Both the position numbers and the translations under genes were made by a program. Below the pieces are notes generated by a model that ran no database searches, was not told the origin of the DNA, and saw only the letters and a program-made list of their open reading frames with translations. Shown here piece after piece: positions 27,060 to 35,870 of a DNA stretch of 64,000 bases; within the stretch, counting starts at the first letter, position 1; each line of letters opens with the position of its first letter. The DNA is taken from the NCBI RefSeq assembly GCF_009617585.1, contig NZ_WIXI01000041.1:124001-188000 (forward strand), in the 5' to 3' direction. The stretch is from Endobacterium cereale. GTDB taxonomy: Bacteria; Pseudomonadota; Alphaproteobacteria; Rhizobiales; Rhizobiaceae.

Positions 27060-27311
27060 TTACGTCTGCTCCCACGCATCAAGGAAGGCGTGTGAGGCTA
27101 TGACTTGCGCAGAATAGCGATCTGCGTCCTCATTTCCCGTTCCAGCGATCGAGCCCCTGATCCTGAAATCTGGCACTGACCAGCACCACGTCGCAACATA
27201 ATTGCCATTGGTGCCATCTGGCCAGACCTCGGCGCGCTTATCGCCCTCGTAGAAGCCGAACCACCGGTCCGACCCCGGCGGCTGAAGCCACCTGAAACCC
27301 CTGTGCGGCAA
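27060..27311 (-). CDS. hypothetical protein, possibly 5' frameshifted
   Basis: 83 codons, convergent with the DUF6894 gene two bases away. The sequence WLQPPGSDRWFGFYEGDKRA and the rest look protein-like, but the only start is TTG 27311 without a ribosome binding site. A better start (GTG 27349 with AAGG upstream, MAVILPKEQGFYYCRTG) lies in the neighbouring frame, so a single-base shift near 27300 may have broken the gene. No family recognised. Confidence 0.4.
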   Translation of the reverse strand: MPHRGFRWLQPPGSDRWFGFYEGDKRAEVWPDGTNGNYVATWCWSVPDFRIRGSIAGTGNEDADRYSAQVIASHAFLDAWEQT

Positions 27312-27458
27312 TAATAAAAACCCTGTTCTTTAGGTAGGATAACAGCCACTACCTTATTACAGCTACCGTCGATATAACATTTGGCATATTGGTCAGTATG
27401 TTAACGTACCTACGAATACCCTCCGTTCAAAAGGCCCGCGCTTACGGCAATCCTCAGT

Positions 27459-27614
27459 CTATAGGAGATCCATTCCGACAGGGTCGCCAACGTGCGGCGA
27501 TTGTCCTGCTGAACGCGCAAGACACCGTTTCCGGCTCCCTATGGTAATCTTCGTCTTCGTCGGTTCGCTTTCCACTGCGAGGAAACATCCGGCTGCCACG
27601 GCGGTTTCCATCAT
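27459..27614 (-). CDS. possible small protein coupled to the hydrolase
   Basis: 51 residues from ATG 27614, overlapping the TGA of the upstream hydrolase (ATGA), with GGAAG upstream. It begins MMETAVAAGCFLAVESEPTK and ends with a basic, polar region. Overlap with the hydrolase stop and lack of another frame here are the support. Function unknown. Confidence 0.4.
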   Translation of the reverse strand: MMETAVAAGCFLAVESEPTKTKITIGSRKRCLARSAGQSPHVGDPVGMDLL

Positions 27615-28207
27615 GCGAGTGACTTCCGCAGGAATAGAAGACCTCTCTCCGAACCGCCCGGCGAGATCGTGTGCCCGACTGCTGGGAGGATACCGATTTC
27701 GACATTGAAGCCTGCCGCTCTTAGTTGACCGGCGGCTATCGTCGATGCCAAGGAAGGTATCGTCCGATCGTCTTGCCCATGCACCAGAAGAACAGGCGTC
27801 TCGATGCTCTTTGAGGAAACCTGCATCGGTGCAAGGAGACCCGCGAACGAAACAAGCGCGCCGACCTGCCATCGGCCGGAAGCGACGCCATCAAGCGCGA
27901 CGATGGCACCCTGTGAGACCCCGACGAAAGCGACACGGTCAAGCCTGGCCTCGAACCCTTCTCGACGAATGATGTCGGAGACGGTTTTGTTGAACCCATC
28001 TCGTGCCGATTGGATGTTTTCGGGCGCGAGGGGATTGCCGTCGATACGGAACCACTGATGTCCCCGCCAATGCGGGAACGGAGCATCCGGAGCAGCGAAG
28101 CGACTATTCGGAAGGGCTTCGCGCCACGACGTGGCGAGCGGCATCAGCTGGGCTCCGGAAGCACCGATGCCGTGAAAGAAGATGATGAGACTATCCTGGG
28201 GGGCCAT
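27611..28207 (-). CDS. alpha/beta hydrolase, phospholipase/carboxylesterase type
   Basis: 198 residues. The fold marks are LIIFFHGIGASGAQLMPLA (oxyanion region), nucleophile Ser in FVGVSQGAIVALD, catalytic Asp in VLLVHGQDDRTIP and His in AVGHTIS, matching the YpfH/LYPLA carboxylesterase group. No signal peptide, so cytoplasmic. ATG 28207 is chosen over TTG 28234 (AGGA lies between them). Natural substrate unknown, probably short acyl esters or lysophospholipids. Followed by a possible coupled small gene. Confidence 0.88.
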   Translation of the reverse strand: MAPQDSLIIFFHGIGASGAQLMPLATSWREALPNSRFAAPDAPFPHWRGHQWFRIDGNPLAPENIQSARDGFNKTVSDIIRREGFEARLDRVAFVGVSQGAIVALDGVASGRWQVGALVSFAGLLAPMQVSSKSIETPVLLVHGQDDRTIPSLASTIAAGQLRAAGFNVEIGILPAVGHTISPGGSERGLLFLRKSLA

Positions 28208-28539
28208 ACCGATCCTGCGGTTGATGAAAGACAAGCCGAGGGCGCTCGACCATCGCCGGGAGCACCCTCAAACCCCGCGCACGAACATCGACGCGCGACG
28301 GAGAGGTCGCTAAGGAGGCAGCGCTGATTGCGGGGCGGCATGGATTAGATGGTGCTTGCAGACCCTACGCGCAAGAGCGTAGCCACGTGCTGGCAGGATG
28401 TCTGCCATCGCGGCGTCGCCGTTGAAAGCAACCGCTTCGTTGACCAATGATGGAAAAACCCTCAACAACGACGACGATGGCCTCATGGTGACCAGTATCC
28501 GCAGGATTCTGACCGTGGAAGAACGCGCGGCAGCATTCG

Positions 28540-28573
28540 AGATACCTGCCCGACATATACCGGGCAGGTATCT
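28540..28573 (-). terminator. strong hairpin behind the DUF3618 operon
   Basis: A perfect 13-bp stem (AGATACCTGCCCG / CGGGCAGGTATCT) with an 8-base loop, starting 12 bases after the stop of the minus-strand gene at 28586. No T-run follows, so termination may depend on more than the hairpin. The remaining sequence from 28208 to 28539 shows no supported gene. Confidence 0.6.
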
Positions 28574-28585
28574 GACACACTTGGA

Positions 28586-29548
28586 TCAAGGCGTGGCTGG
28601 GCGGTTCGCGGCCACAGAACCGGCTTCTTCGGCAATTCTATCGCGAGCCGTATCGTGAACGTCAGACGCCACACTTACAGCTTTCTGATACATGTCCGCC
28701 GCCGCCTCTCCGACTCTGTCGACTGTTTTCGAGACTTCAGCCGAGACCGAGTCTTTCAGCCGATCGGAGGTCTCACCGAGGGCATCGTCTTCAGTTTGCG
28801 TGTGAGGCAGAGCGGCTCCGATAGCTGCGCCGAGAGCAAAAGCGAGCGCGCCGCCGACGAGCGGCTGATCCTTGAAGTGCTTCAGCACGGCTTCATTGAG
28901 CTGCGCGCCCATGTCGGTCGCGCTGCTGCCTGCATTGGACAGTTGCTGTCTGGCTTTGTCAGCGGTGTCGGTGATTGATTGCCAGGTACCGGATACCCAC
29001 CCCGAAGCATCATCAAAAAGGTTCCCGGCCTCGTCACGGATATCATGGATCTGGCGACCGGTCGCATCTGCAAAGCCGCGGTAGGTTTTTCCGCTGGCAT
29101 CAATAAAGTGTCCCGCGCGACGGCCCGTCTTGTCGGTCAGGGCTTTGAAGCGGCTTCCGCCGGCGTCGCTAAAGTGGCTATAATGGGCATCGCCTTCTGC
29201 TTCCGGCGGACCGATGCGACGCAGATTGCCGGTGGTGGTGGCGAGAGGATAAGTCTCCTCCGAGCTTTGAGCATAAGAAGCCACGCTGGTCTTCGGTCCC
29301 GCCATCAGCCACGCCAGGCTGACACCCATGAGGGCCAGCGGGATCGGGTTGTTTTTAATAGCAGCTCCGAAGTTTGATGCATATTCGCCGCCGCCGCTCG
29401 ACTTAAGGTAAGCGAGTCCTTCGTCCACAAGTTGTCCCGGCGACATTCGTTGTTGAATTGCGTCGAGTCGCTCCTCGATGCGCTGGCGGTCCTGTGCGAT
29501 TTCCTGTTCGATCTCTGCAGATCGCGAGTTGTCTGACGTGTAGGCCAT
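28586..29548 (-). CDS. DUF3618 domain membrane-associated protein
   Basis: 320 residues. The N-terminal SAEIEQEIAQDRQRIEERLD and the following MSPGQLVDEGLAYLK are the DUF3618 signature; NPIPLALMGVSLAWLMAG and LVGGALAFALGAAIGAALPH are probable membrane or amphipathic segments. In between is a polar region with repeated D-A-x-G-x units (FSDAGGSR, FIDASGKT, FADATGRQ, DDASGWV) and Ala-rich, LEA-like helices near the C-terminus. Third gene of the operon; its ATG meets the stop of the holin-like gene. Such operons are linked to envelope stress in alphaproteobacteria; exact role unknown. Confidence 0.85.
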   Translation of the reverse strand: MAYTSDNSRSAEIEQEIAQDRQRIEERLDAIQQRMSPGQLVDEGLAYLKSSGGGEYASNFGAAIKNNPIPLALMGVSLAWLMAGPKTSVASYAQSSEETYPLATTTGNLRRIGPPEAEGDAHYSHFSDAGGSRFKALTDKTGRRAGHFIDASGKTYRGFADATGRQIHDIRDEAGNLFDDASGWVSGTWQSITDTADKARQQLSNAGSSATDMGAQLNEAVLKHFKDQPLVGGALAFALGAAIGAALPHTQTEDDALGETSDRLKDSVSAEVSKTVDRVGEAAADMYQKAVSVASDVHDTARDRIAEEAGSVAANRPATP

Positions 29549-29964
29549 TAGGTTCTATCCTTTACGATCTGGGCGTCGCGCTGAAGCGAGGCGGACGTGC
29601 GCTCGAGCTTGAGATTTTCGCCCTTGAGAACTTTAAGTCCGCGCGAAGCGAGGCCCCAGGCAATAAGTGCGACGGCGACCCCAACAACAACCGATGACAG
29701 CGCATCAGCGTTCGGTTCCGTCATGCCCTGAGAGACAAGCAGCGCGGCGATCCCGTTGACCAGCGCGGCCAACAAGACGCCCACCGCACAAATTGCTAGA
29801 ACGATGCCTGCAGCGAAGGCTTCCACGCCTGTCAATGCATGAGACACTTTCTCGGACGCTTCTGTCTTTGCAAGCTCAACTTCTTTGCGGAAAAGGCCGG
29901 AGATGTCGCCAACCAGGCCGGTGACCAGCTCCGGAAGGGAACGGTTATCTGTTGAGTTAGTCAT
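29548..29964 (-). CDS. phage-holin-family (DUF1469-like) membrane protein
   Basis: 138 residues. LPELVTGLVGDISGLFRKEV ELAKTEA is the typical start of the 'phage holin family' (Holin-X/DUF1469) proteins, followed by two membrane helices (FAAGIVLAICAVGVLLAALV and SSVVVGVAVALIAWGLA) and a basic coiled tail. In rhizobia these proteins are chromosomal or plasmid-borne and unrelated to phage lysis. The start overlaps the upstream gene by eight bases. Confidence 0.85.
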   Translation of the reverse strand: MTNSTDNRSLPELVTGLVGDISGLFRKEVELAKTEASEKVSHALTGVEAFAAGIVLAICAVGVLLAALVNGIAALLVSQGMTEPNADALSSVVVGVAVALIAWGLASRGLKVLKGENLKLERTSASLQRDAQIVKDRT

Positions 29965-30496
29965 AGGCGCGGCCCTCCGTGGTGGTCAGGCTGGTGGGTG
30001 CGACAGACGTCGATGGAGCCCTCGACACAGGCAGTTGGCCGGAGACAGCGCCATCACGTTTCGACGCGCTTGATTTGGGAGCCGAAGACGTCAGGAAGCG
30101 GCTGGCGGCGAGACCAGCAATGGCAGCCATGCTTAGAAATGCCAGGGGCTGTTTGCGGCCAAAGTCCTCGGCCATACCAGCGATTTCGCTCAAGCTGCGG
30201 TCCTCAATGCTTCGGGATGCGCCGCGTAGATTTGTTCCAAGATTGCGCGTAAGTTTGCCGATGTCGCGCTGGTCTCCGCTTTCAAGTTCAGAGGCGACCT
30301 TTTCCAAAGCGTCGGCGACACCGCCGAGTTTATTAGCCAGAACATTCTTTTGTTCGGATGCAGCATCTTTTGCGTCGTCTGATATCTTTGTTGCCGCTTG
30401 GCCCGCGTAATCAGATGCCGATTGAATATCCTCACTGATTTTCTGCTTTAGATCTGAGGTTGGTGATCCGGATCCGTTTTCTTCAGGATTGATCAT
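29957..30496 (-). CDS. nutrient-deprivation/stress-induced-type protein
   Basis: 179 residues from ATG 30496 with GGGAGAG upstream. Ala/Ser/Asp-rich amphipathic helices (SASDYAGQAATKISDDAKDA, LANKLGGVADALEKVASELE) precede one hydrophobic stretch (PLAFLSMAAIAGLAASRFL) and a disordered tail. This is the layout of alphaproteobacterial proteins annotated as nutrient-deprivation-induced. First gene of a three-gene operon behind an EcfG-type promoter. The protein probably associates with the inner membrane; function unproven. Confidence 0.75.
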   Translation of the reverse strand: MINPEENGSGSPTSDLKQKISEDIQSASDYAGQAATKISDDAKDAASEQKNVLANKLGGVADALEKVASELESGDQRDIGKLTRNLGTNLRGASRSIEDRSLSEIAGMAEDFGRKQPLAFLSMAAIAGLAASRFLTSSAPKSSASKRDGAVSGQLPVSRAPSTSVAPTSLTTTEGRAYD

Positions 30497-30536
30497 GAGA
30501 CTCTCCCAAGGTTTGGCTTGTTGATGAAGCCTACTC

Positions 30537-30561
30537 AACACAAGGGAAATCCGATTGTTCC
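30537..30561 (-). promoter_or_regulatory. EcfG/RpoE2-type promoter for the 30496-28586 operon
   Basis: On the minus strand: GGAAC (30561-30557), 18 bases, TT (30538-30537), with ATG 30496 40 bases further on. Confidence 0.65.
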
Positions 30562-31294
30562 TCAAAAACAGTCATACTCGTATGACTGCATTCAGGCTTC
30601 TAGAGCGTTGGCTCGGTTGCCGGCCAGAGCGAAGTACTGAATTCAGCCTCTGTAATCGCTCGCTGTCTATTTATCATGCTCAAAAACGAAATTGATGGAC
30701 CTGGCAGATGTTGCTGCATATCCAGAGGCGCAAGGTGACCGGGCCAATGGCAGGTTAAACGCAGGGTTTCGATATCGACCAGCGCTGCGAGCACGATATT
30801 GTTTCGCAGGATCTGACAAAAAGCACGCCGCCGATCGTCAAAAGGAAAGCCGGCAGCTGGCCCGCACAAGTGGCGCTGCGGATATCGCAGCAGATGCACT
30901 CTCGCAATCCGATTTCAATGACCTAACCATCCTGGCGCATCGCTTCTTAGCCGGAACGCCCAGTATGCTTGCCGCCGTCCGTCCCTCGGATTTGACCGAT
31001 GAGAAAGGGCCGACAACTTATCGGGGGACGCGGAGAAGCTATTACAACTGGCCGCCGAAACTTTTCGTCCCTCTCGAAAGCCTCTCAGTGCTTCCTCTGG
31101 CAGAAATCCGTATCAGACGCAATGAACTCGGGGCGACGGACTTTTTCGCCGGAATGGGCAACATCCCCTTTCAGTCCAGCGCCGCGGACAAAAGACGATA
31201 TTGAAGAACGCACAGACGCGGAAAAGCCTGACGCTATTGTCTAGACCGATAGTCACAAGCCGCCGCGCCCACTGGGTTATTTCATCAACTTGAG
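30562..31294. other. 733-base gap, no gene supported
   Basis: Two long overlapping frames exist (30600-30899 minus, 99 codons; 30692-31204 plus, 170 codons) but neither has a ribosome binding site, a recognisable domain or a convincing start, and they are partly antisense to each other. The minus frame has the more protein-like middle (NNIVLAALVDIETLRLTCHW). Both may be degraded genes. Confidence 0.4.
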
Positions 31295-31486
31295 ATGCCG
31301 GAGTTGCGATGGCTATGCCTGATAGCGGGTATCTTGCTCGCTCCTTTCGGTTTCGTCGGCTTCCTCCCTATCCTCAGGTTTTGGATGGCACCACTTGGTC
31401 TGATCATATTGGCACAGGACAGCAAGTGCCTGCATCGGCCGACACTGCGCGCCATATCTTGGCTTGAACGTAAATTCGTTAGATAA
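31295..31486 (+). CDS. small two-span membrane protein
   Basis: 63 residues: LCLIAGILLAPFGFVGFLPI and WMAPLGLIILAQDSKC are two hydrophobic segments, followed by a basic end (LERKFVR). The 'PLGLIILAQD ... LRAISWLERK' pattern recurs in small alphaproteobacterial membrane proteins of unknown role. ATG 31295, no strong ribosome binding site. Stand-alone gene, convergent with the EAL gene. Confidence 0.65.
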   Translation: MPELRWLCLIAGILLAPFGFVGFLPILRFWMAPLGLIILAQDSKCLHRPTLRAISWLERKFVR

Positions 31487-31534
31487 GTATACAATTGGGG
31501 CACGCTACTGCTGCTGTCTTAATGTCGCGTGTAA

Positions 31535-32290
31535 TCATGCTGCTCTTCGATATCCCTCGGGGGCGGTCGCCGCTTCGAAGCTTGGCTTCGCAATGCGGTA
31601 ACCTTGAACAAGAGCGACGCCCAAATCCCTCAATACCGCAAGCTCTCCATCCGTCTCGACCCCTTCGCACAGGGGCGTTATCTCAAGCTCGGCGAGCATT
31701 CGTAGCGTGTGTTCCACGACGACACGCTTCACCCGGTCGGTGTCGATGTCCCGGATAAGATCCATGTCAAGTTTGACCAAGTCCGGCTGAAATTTGGTCA
31801 ACAGGCCCAAGCCGGCATGCCCGGCGCCGAAATCGTCGATGGCTGTCTTGAAACCGATTTGCCGATACGTCTCGAGAATTTTCAAGACATGCCCTGTATC
31901 AAGCTGTTCGTTTTCGGTGAACTCGAAAATGATCCGATCGAGGGGAAAGCCGACCCGTTCTGCTGTGGCCAAAGTCAGCCTGATACAGGCTCGCGGCTCG
32001 TAAACAGCGTTTGGCATAAAATTTATCGATAGTTTCGCGGTGTCATCGTGTTTGAGCAACGAGGCTGCCAATTCGATTGCCTTGACGCGGCACTGCTGAT
32101 CAAAAGCGTAGCGGTTGACCGGATCGATTTGGCTCAGGACACTTGCGGCGCCCTCACCGTTAACGCCTCGCACCAATGCCTCGAAAGCAAAGACGTGACC
32201 CACACGAATGTCGACGATTGGCTGAAACGCCATCGAAAACGGCAGCTTAAACGATTCTTCCTGCCGACAACCTTCACAACCATTTCGCAT
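31535..32290 (-). CDS. EAL-domain protein (c-di-GMP phosphodiesterase-like)
   Basis: 251 residues from ATG 32290 with AGAGGT upstream. Single EAL domain: FEALVRG (the EAL motif), LSINFMPNAVYE, FEFTENEQLD, AIDDFGAGHAGLGLL with the metal-binding DD pair, and LVKLDMDLIRDID with the catalytic Lys. Most acidic and Lys residues of active EAL enzymes are present, so hydrolysis of cyclic di-GMP is likely but untested. An N-terminal Cys cluster (NGCEGCRQEE) is unusual and could bind metal or sense redox. No membrane span or other domain. Confidence 0.9.
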   Translation of the reverse strand: MRNGCEGCRQEESFKLPFSMAFQPIVDIRVGHVFAFEALVRGVNGEGAASVLSQIDPVNRYAFDQQCRVKAIELAASLLKHDDTAKLSINFMPNAVYEPRACIRLTLATAERVGFPLDRIIFEFTENEQLDTGHVLKILETYRQIGFKTAIDDFGAGHAGLGLLTKFQPDLVKLDMDLIRDIDTDRVKRVVVEHTLRMLAELEITPLCEGVETDGELAVLRDLGVALVQGYRIAKPSFEAATAPEGYRRAA

Positions 32291-32489
32291 ATTGACACCT
32301 CTATTTCGCAAAATGTGGGATGCCCAGCTAATGGACTGCTAAGGAAAATGAAAAAGCCGATCAAGATGGATATCTGTCCGCTATCGTACCGAGGGTTCAG
32401 CGATGCAACTGGGCTTTGTCCTCATGTGTTTCGACAGTCGCACAATGCCATCGTCATGGGACGAAAGACGACAGGAGCAAACAAGCCTC

Positions 32490-35400
32490 ATGGGGATCGA
32501 CGTAAAAGCCAAACCTCTCAAGCCCTATGACAACGCTGAAGGCACCGATTTACCTGCTGGGTTTGTGGCAAGCAGGCTCGCTGCCGAACTGCAAAATACC
32601 AAAAAGCCGTTTTGCTATGTTGCTCTTAGCGAACGGCGTCTGGATGAGCTTGCGGGGGCTATGGTTGCTCTTTTCCCGGACATCGAACTTGTCATTCTGC
32701 CCCCTTGGGATTGTCTCCCTTATGATCGTGTACCACCTTCTGCGCACTGCATGGGCAGGCGAATGGACGCGTTGCGGATCTGGTCCACGTCCCAAAACTC
32801 GGCAAAACTGTTGCTAACCTCTGTCGAAGCTATTCTGCAACGCATCCCACCCTTGGCGGTCATCATGAAAAGCCAGCTCGAGCTCGTGGTGGGTACGCAA
32901 TTTGATCAGGACGCATTTTCCGCGTTCATTCGGCAAACTGGGTATCTCGAGGAATCTGTCGCTGACGATCCAGGCGAGGTCGCAATTCGCGAAGGCGTGA
33001 TAGACATCTATCCGGCTGGGGCACCCGGTCCGATGCGGATCGTCATTTCGGAAGAGGGTTTGGTCGAAGAATTAAGAGGCTTTGACCGAGTGTCGCAACG
33101 AACGGAAAGTTATCTCGAACGCGTGATTTTCGGTCCCGCGTCTGAAGCTGTGTCACGGCAAACAGCGACGGAGAATACCGCGCCAGGAGCGGATACTATG
33201 GAGCGCTTGCTTCAACGGCTTTATCAAGACATGCCCACCGTGTTCGACTTTATTGGCGATACTGCCCTCCATCTGGCTGCTGGGGCGCATGAGCGGGTCA
33301 CGCGATACCTGGAAATCGTAGATGATGCTCGCCAATTCCGCCATGGATATAGCGGCACCAACCCTATGCCTGCCCGGTCACTTTATCTCTCTCACGAAGA
33401 GTGGCAGCAATACATCGGCAAACGATCCGCCGATGCGATCGATCTTCAAGGTAGTCGTCATCTACCCGCCGAAATAGCGGAGGTCCACCGACAAGAAGCT
33501 TTGGTCAATTTCATCCACAACGAGCTGCAGCAAGGGCAGACGGTCGTCATATCCGGAAACGGCAAGAGACCTGAAGCGCTAACTCGGCGAGTGGTGAAGC
33601 GAAGCGGGATCATGCCTCTTTTGATTGAAAGGTGGGAAGCGGGAAAGGAGGCCGCCCCTGGATCTCTGCTGAGATTGCATTGCGAGCTGGAGGAAAGCTT
33701 TATCGATGACGCGGCAAAGGTAGCGTTGATCGCTGTCTCGGACCGAACTGAGATAAGGAGCGAGCCGATTACACTCCTGGCCGAACCGGAGCTCCGGATT
33801 GGCGATGTCGTTGTCCACGAGAACTACGGCGTGGGCGTTCTCAAAAATCTAGAGACCATAGTCGTTGACGGCATACCCAATGACGCGGCCCGCTTAGAAT
33901 ATCGCGATGAAAGCTCCGTACTCGTGCCAATGGAAGAATTCGATAAGTTATGGCGTTATGGCTCTGAGCCGGAGGCTGTGACGCTCGATCGTCTGCACAC
34001 CGACGCCTGGCAAAAAAAGCGTGAACAGATCGCTTCAGACATCCATTCCACAGCGCGTCACCTTTTGAAAATTGCCCGGCAAAGGCAGAGCTCTCAAGCC
34101 GAGAAATTTGTCCCCCCACGTGCCAAATTTTCCGCATTCGTTCGGCGCTTTCCGTACGCCGAAACCGCTGATCAGTCAGAAGCAATAGTGTCTGTATTGG
34201 GAGATCTGGCGTCGGGAAAGGTTATGAACCGGCTCATCTGCGGCGATGTCGGCTTCGGGAAGACCGAGATCGCGCTGCGTGCCGCAGCGGCAGTATCACT
34301 CTCTGGTGGACAGGTCGCCGTAGTCGCTCCTACGACCCTCCTGGCGCGGCAGCATTTTGCCACCTTTGAGCGTCGATTTGCAGGAACGGGTATCAAGGTC
34401 GCTATGTTGTCCCGCCTGCTCAAACCGAGCGAGACGAAACGCGTTAAAGCGACGTTGGCCGAGGGCGATATAGATATCATCATTGCTACTCAGGCAATCC
34501 TCTCTAAGGACGTTCGCTTTTCCCGTCTCTCACTGTTGGTCGTTGACGAAGAGCACCGCTTCGGCCTGAAGGAAAAACGCGCGATGGCTAGTCTCGCGCC
34601 CTCGCTTCATACTCTGGCGATGTCAGCGACACCTATCCCAAGAACGTTGCAGTCAGCCATGGTCGGTATTCAAGAAGTCAGTCTTCTTACGACGCCGCCT
34701 CTTAAACGCCGGCCGGTTCGAACCTCTCTTTCCACAGTTGACCGCGCATCCATGCGCACCGGGTTGATGCGCGAATATCGACGCGGAGGACAAAGCTTCG
34801 TTGTCGTACCGCGCATTGAAGACATCGAGGGTATCGAGGCGATGTTGCGCGAGATTGTTCCGGAACTTTCGATCAAAGTAGCTCATGGCAAGATGCAAGC
34901 CGCGGCCATCGATGAAACGATCGTGGACTTTGCGGAAGGCCATGGTGACATTCTGCTGGCGACGAACATCATCGAGACCGGCATCGACGTGCCGCGAGCA
35001 AATTCGATATTCATATTGCAAGCGGAACGGTTTGGCCTGGCACAGCTCCACCAGTTGCGCGGAAGGGTCGGGCGCGCGGCCGCGCAGGGCATGGCTTATC
35101 TCCTTATGGAGGAAACCAAGGAACAGGCTGAAGACACCCAACGGCGGCTGGCGACCCTCGTTGATAACGACCGTCTAGGCGCCGGTTTCGCCATTAGCCT
35201 TCGAGATTTCGACTTGCGAGGTGGAGGCGATCTCACTGGCGATGACCAAGCTGGTCATATGAGGGTCATAGGCACTGGATTATATCAGACAATGCTTGCG
35301 GGTGCGGTCGCGAAACTTCGCAAACAGTCTCACAAGGCGTTTCATCGTCCCGTTTTTCACCTTGGTATAGCGGGCGTGATACCCGCGGATTATGTTGCTG

Positions 35401-35759
35401 ACCCTTCTGTACGGCTCAACCTCTACGCCAAGTTGTTAAGAGCTTCCACTTTTCAGGAGATTAATGATCTGGAAGAAGAATTCGAAGATCGGTTTGGAAA
35501 TCCACCGCATGATGCTACGCGCCTCCTGCGGCGGCAACGTTTGCAGCTCGCTGCAGGCCGGCTTGGTATTGCTAAACTCGAAGCAGGACCAAAAGCTATT
35601 GCGATCACAGTTACCGGCGCGACATCAGCACGCGTGGTCGCTGCTCTGATCAAGAAGACCGGAGGCATTCGTCGCAACGATAGAGTGATCGTTGAGGTTC
35701 CGCCCCAAACTGCTGATGAGCGGCTGTCGCTATTCGAGCGAATTTTTCGCCAACCTTGA
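32490..35759 (+). CDS. mfd: transcription-repair coupling factor-like helicase (Mfd paralogue)
   Basis: 1089 residues; E. coli Mfd has 1148. Mfd pushes stalled RNA polymerase off DNA and recruits UvrA. Order: UvrB-like N-terminal region (PPWDCLPYDRVPPS, REGVIDIYPAGAPGP), RNA-polymerase-interaction domain of CarD type (IGDVVVHENYGVG), RecG-like helicase with Walker A Lys591 (GDVGFGKTEIAL), DEEHRFG, SATPIPRTL, and the translocation motif region (ATNIIETGIDVP, QLHQLRGRVGR), then a C-terminal domain. ATG 32490 is preferred to the earlier 32403. The N-terminal part looks more divergent than the motor. In rhizobia the canonical mfd is chromosomal, so this is probably an extra copy. Confidence 0.92.
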   Translation: MGIDVKAKPLKPYDNAEGTDLPAGFVASRLAAELQNTKKPFCYVALSERRLDELAGAMVALFPDIELVILPPWDCLPYDRVPPSAHCMGRRMDALRIWSTSQNSAKLLLTSVEAILQRIPPLAVIMKSQLELVVGTQFDQDAFSAFIRQTGYLEESVADDPGEVAIREGVIDIYPAGAPGPMRIVISEEGLVEELRGFDRVSQRTESYLERVIFGPASEAVSRQTATENTAPGADTMERLLQRLYQDMPTVFDFIGDTALHLAAGAHERVTRYLEIVDDARQFRHGYSGTNPMPARSLYLSHEEWQQYIGKRSADAIDLQGSRHLPAEIAEVHRQEALVNFIHNELQQGQTVVISGNGKRPEALTRRVVKRSGIMPLLIERWEAGKEAAPGSLLRLHCELEESFIDDAAKVALIAVSDRTEIRSEPITLLAEPELRIGDVVVHENYGVGVLKNLETIVVDGIPNDAARLEYRDESSVLVPMEEFDKLWRYGSEPEAVTLDRLHTDAWQKKREQIASDIHSTARHLLKIARQRQSSQAEKFVPPRAKFSAFVRRFPYAETADQSEAIVSVLGDLASGKVMNRLICGDVGFGKTEIALRAAAAVSLSGGQVAVVAPTTLLARQHFATFERRFAGTGIKVAMLSRLLKPSETKRVKATLAEGDIDIIIATQAILSKDVRFSRLSLLVVDEEHRFGLKEKRAMASLAPSLHTLAMSATPIPRTLQSAMVGIQEVSLLTTPPLKRRPVRTSLSTVDRASMRTGLMREYRRGGQSFVVVPRIEDIEGIEAMLREIVPELSIKVAHGKMQAAAIDETIVDFAEGHGDILLATNIIETGIDVPRANSIFILQAERFGLAQLHQLRGRVGRAAAQGMAYLLMEETKEQAEDTQRRLATLVDNDRLGAGFAISLRDFDLRGGGDLTGDDQAGHMRVIGTGLYQTMLAGAVAKLRKQSHKAFHRPVFHLGIAGVIPADYVADPSVRLNLYAKLLRASTFQEINDLEEEFEDRFGNPPHDATRLLRRQRLQLAAGRLGIAKLEAGPKAIAITVTGATSARVVAALIKKTGGIRRNDRVIVEVPPQTADERLSLFERIFRQP

Positions 35760-35870
35760 TCAGAAAGTCAAGCAAAGGTGATGGTCATGTTTTTTGAGCG
35801 GAATCGAACCATGGACCTGCTCATGAGACGTTCTGCCTGCGCGGCGTAAATTCGCTCAGAAGGAACCTCT

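Noticed and set aside
29548..29964. Holin-family gene as a sign of prophage
   Set aside because: No capsid, tail, integrase or lysis genes are nearby; the family is common in rhizobial stress operons.
30692..31204. Plus-strand ORF of 170 codons
   Set aside because: No ribosome binding site, no domain, biased composition, and a competing frame on the other strand.
35796..35858. tRNA-like sequence on the minus strand (GAGCG...GGTTCGATTC-CGCTC)
   Set aside because: Acceptor ends can pair and a TTCGATT loop is present, but the T-arm stem does not pair and no proper anticodon arm could be drawn. At most a tRNA remnant.
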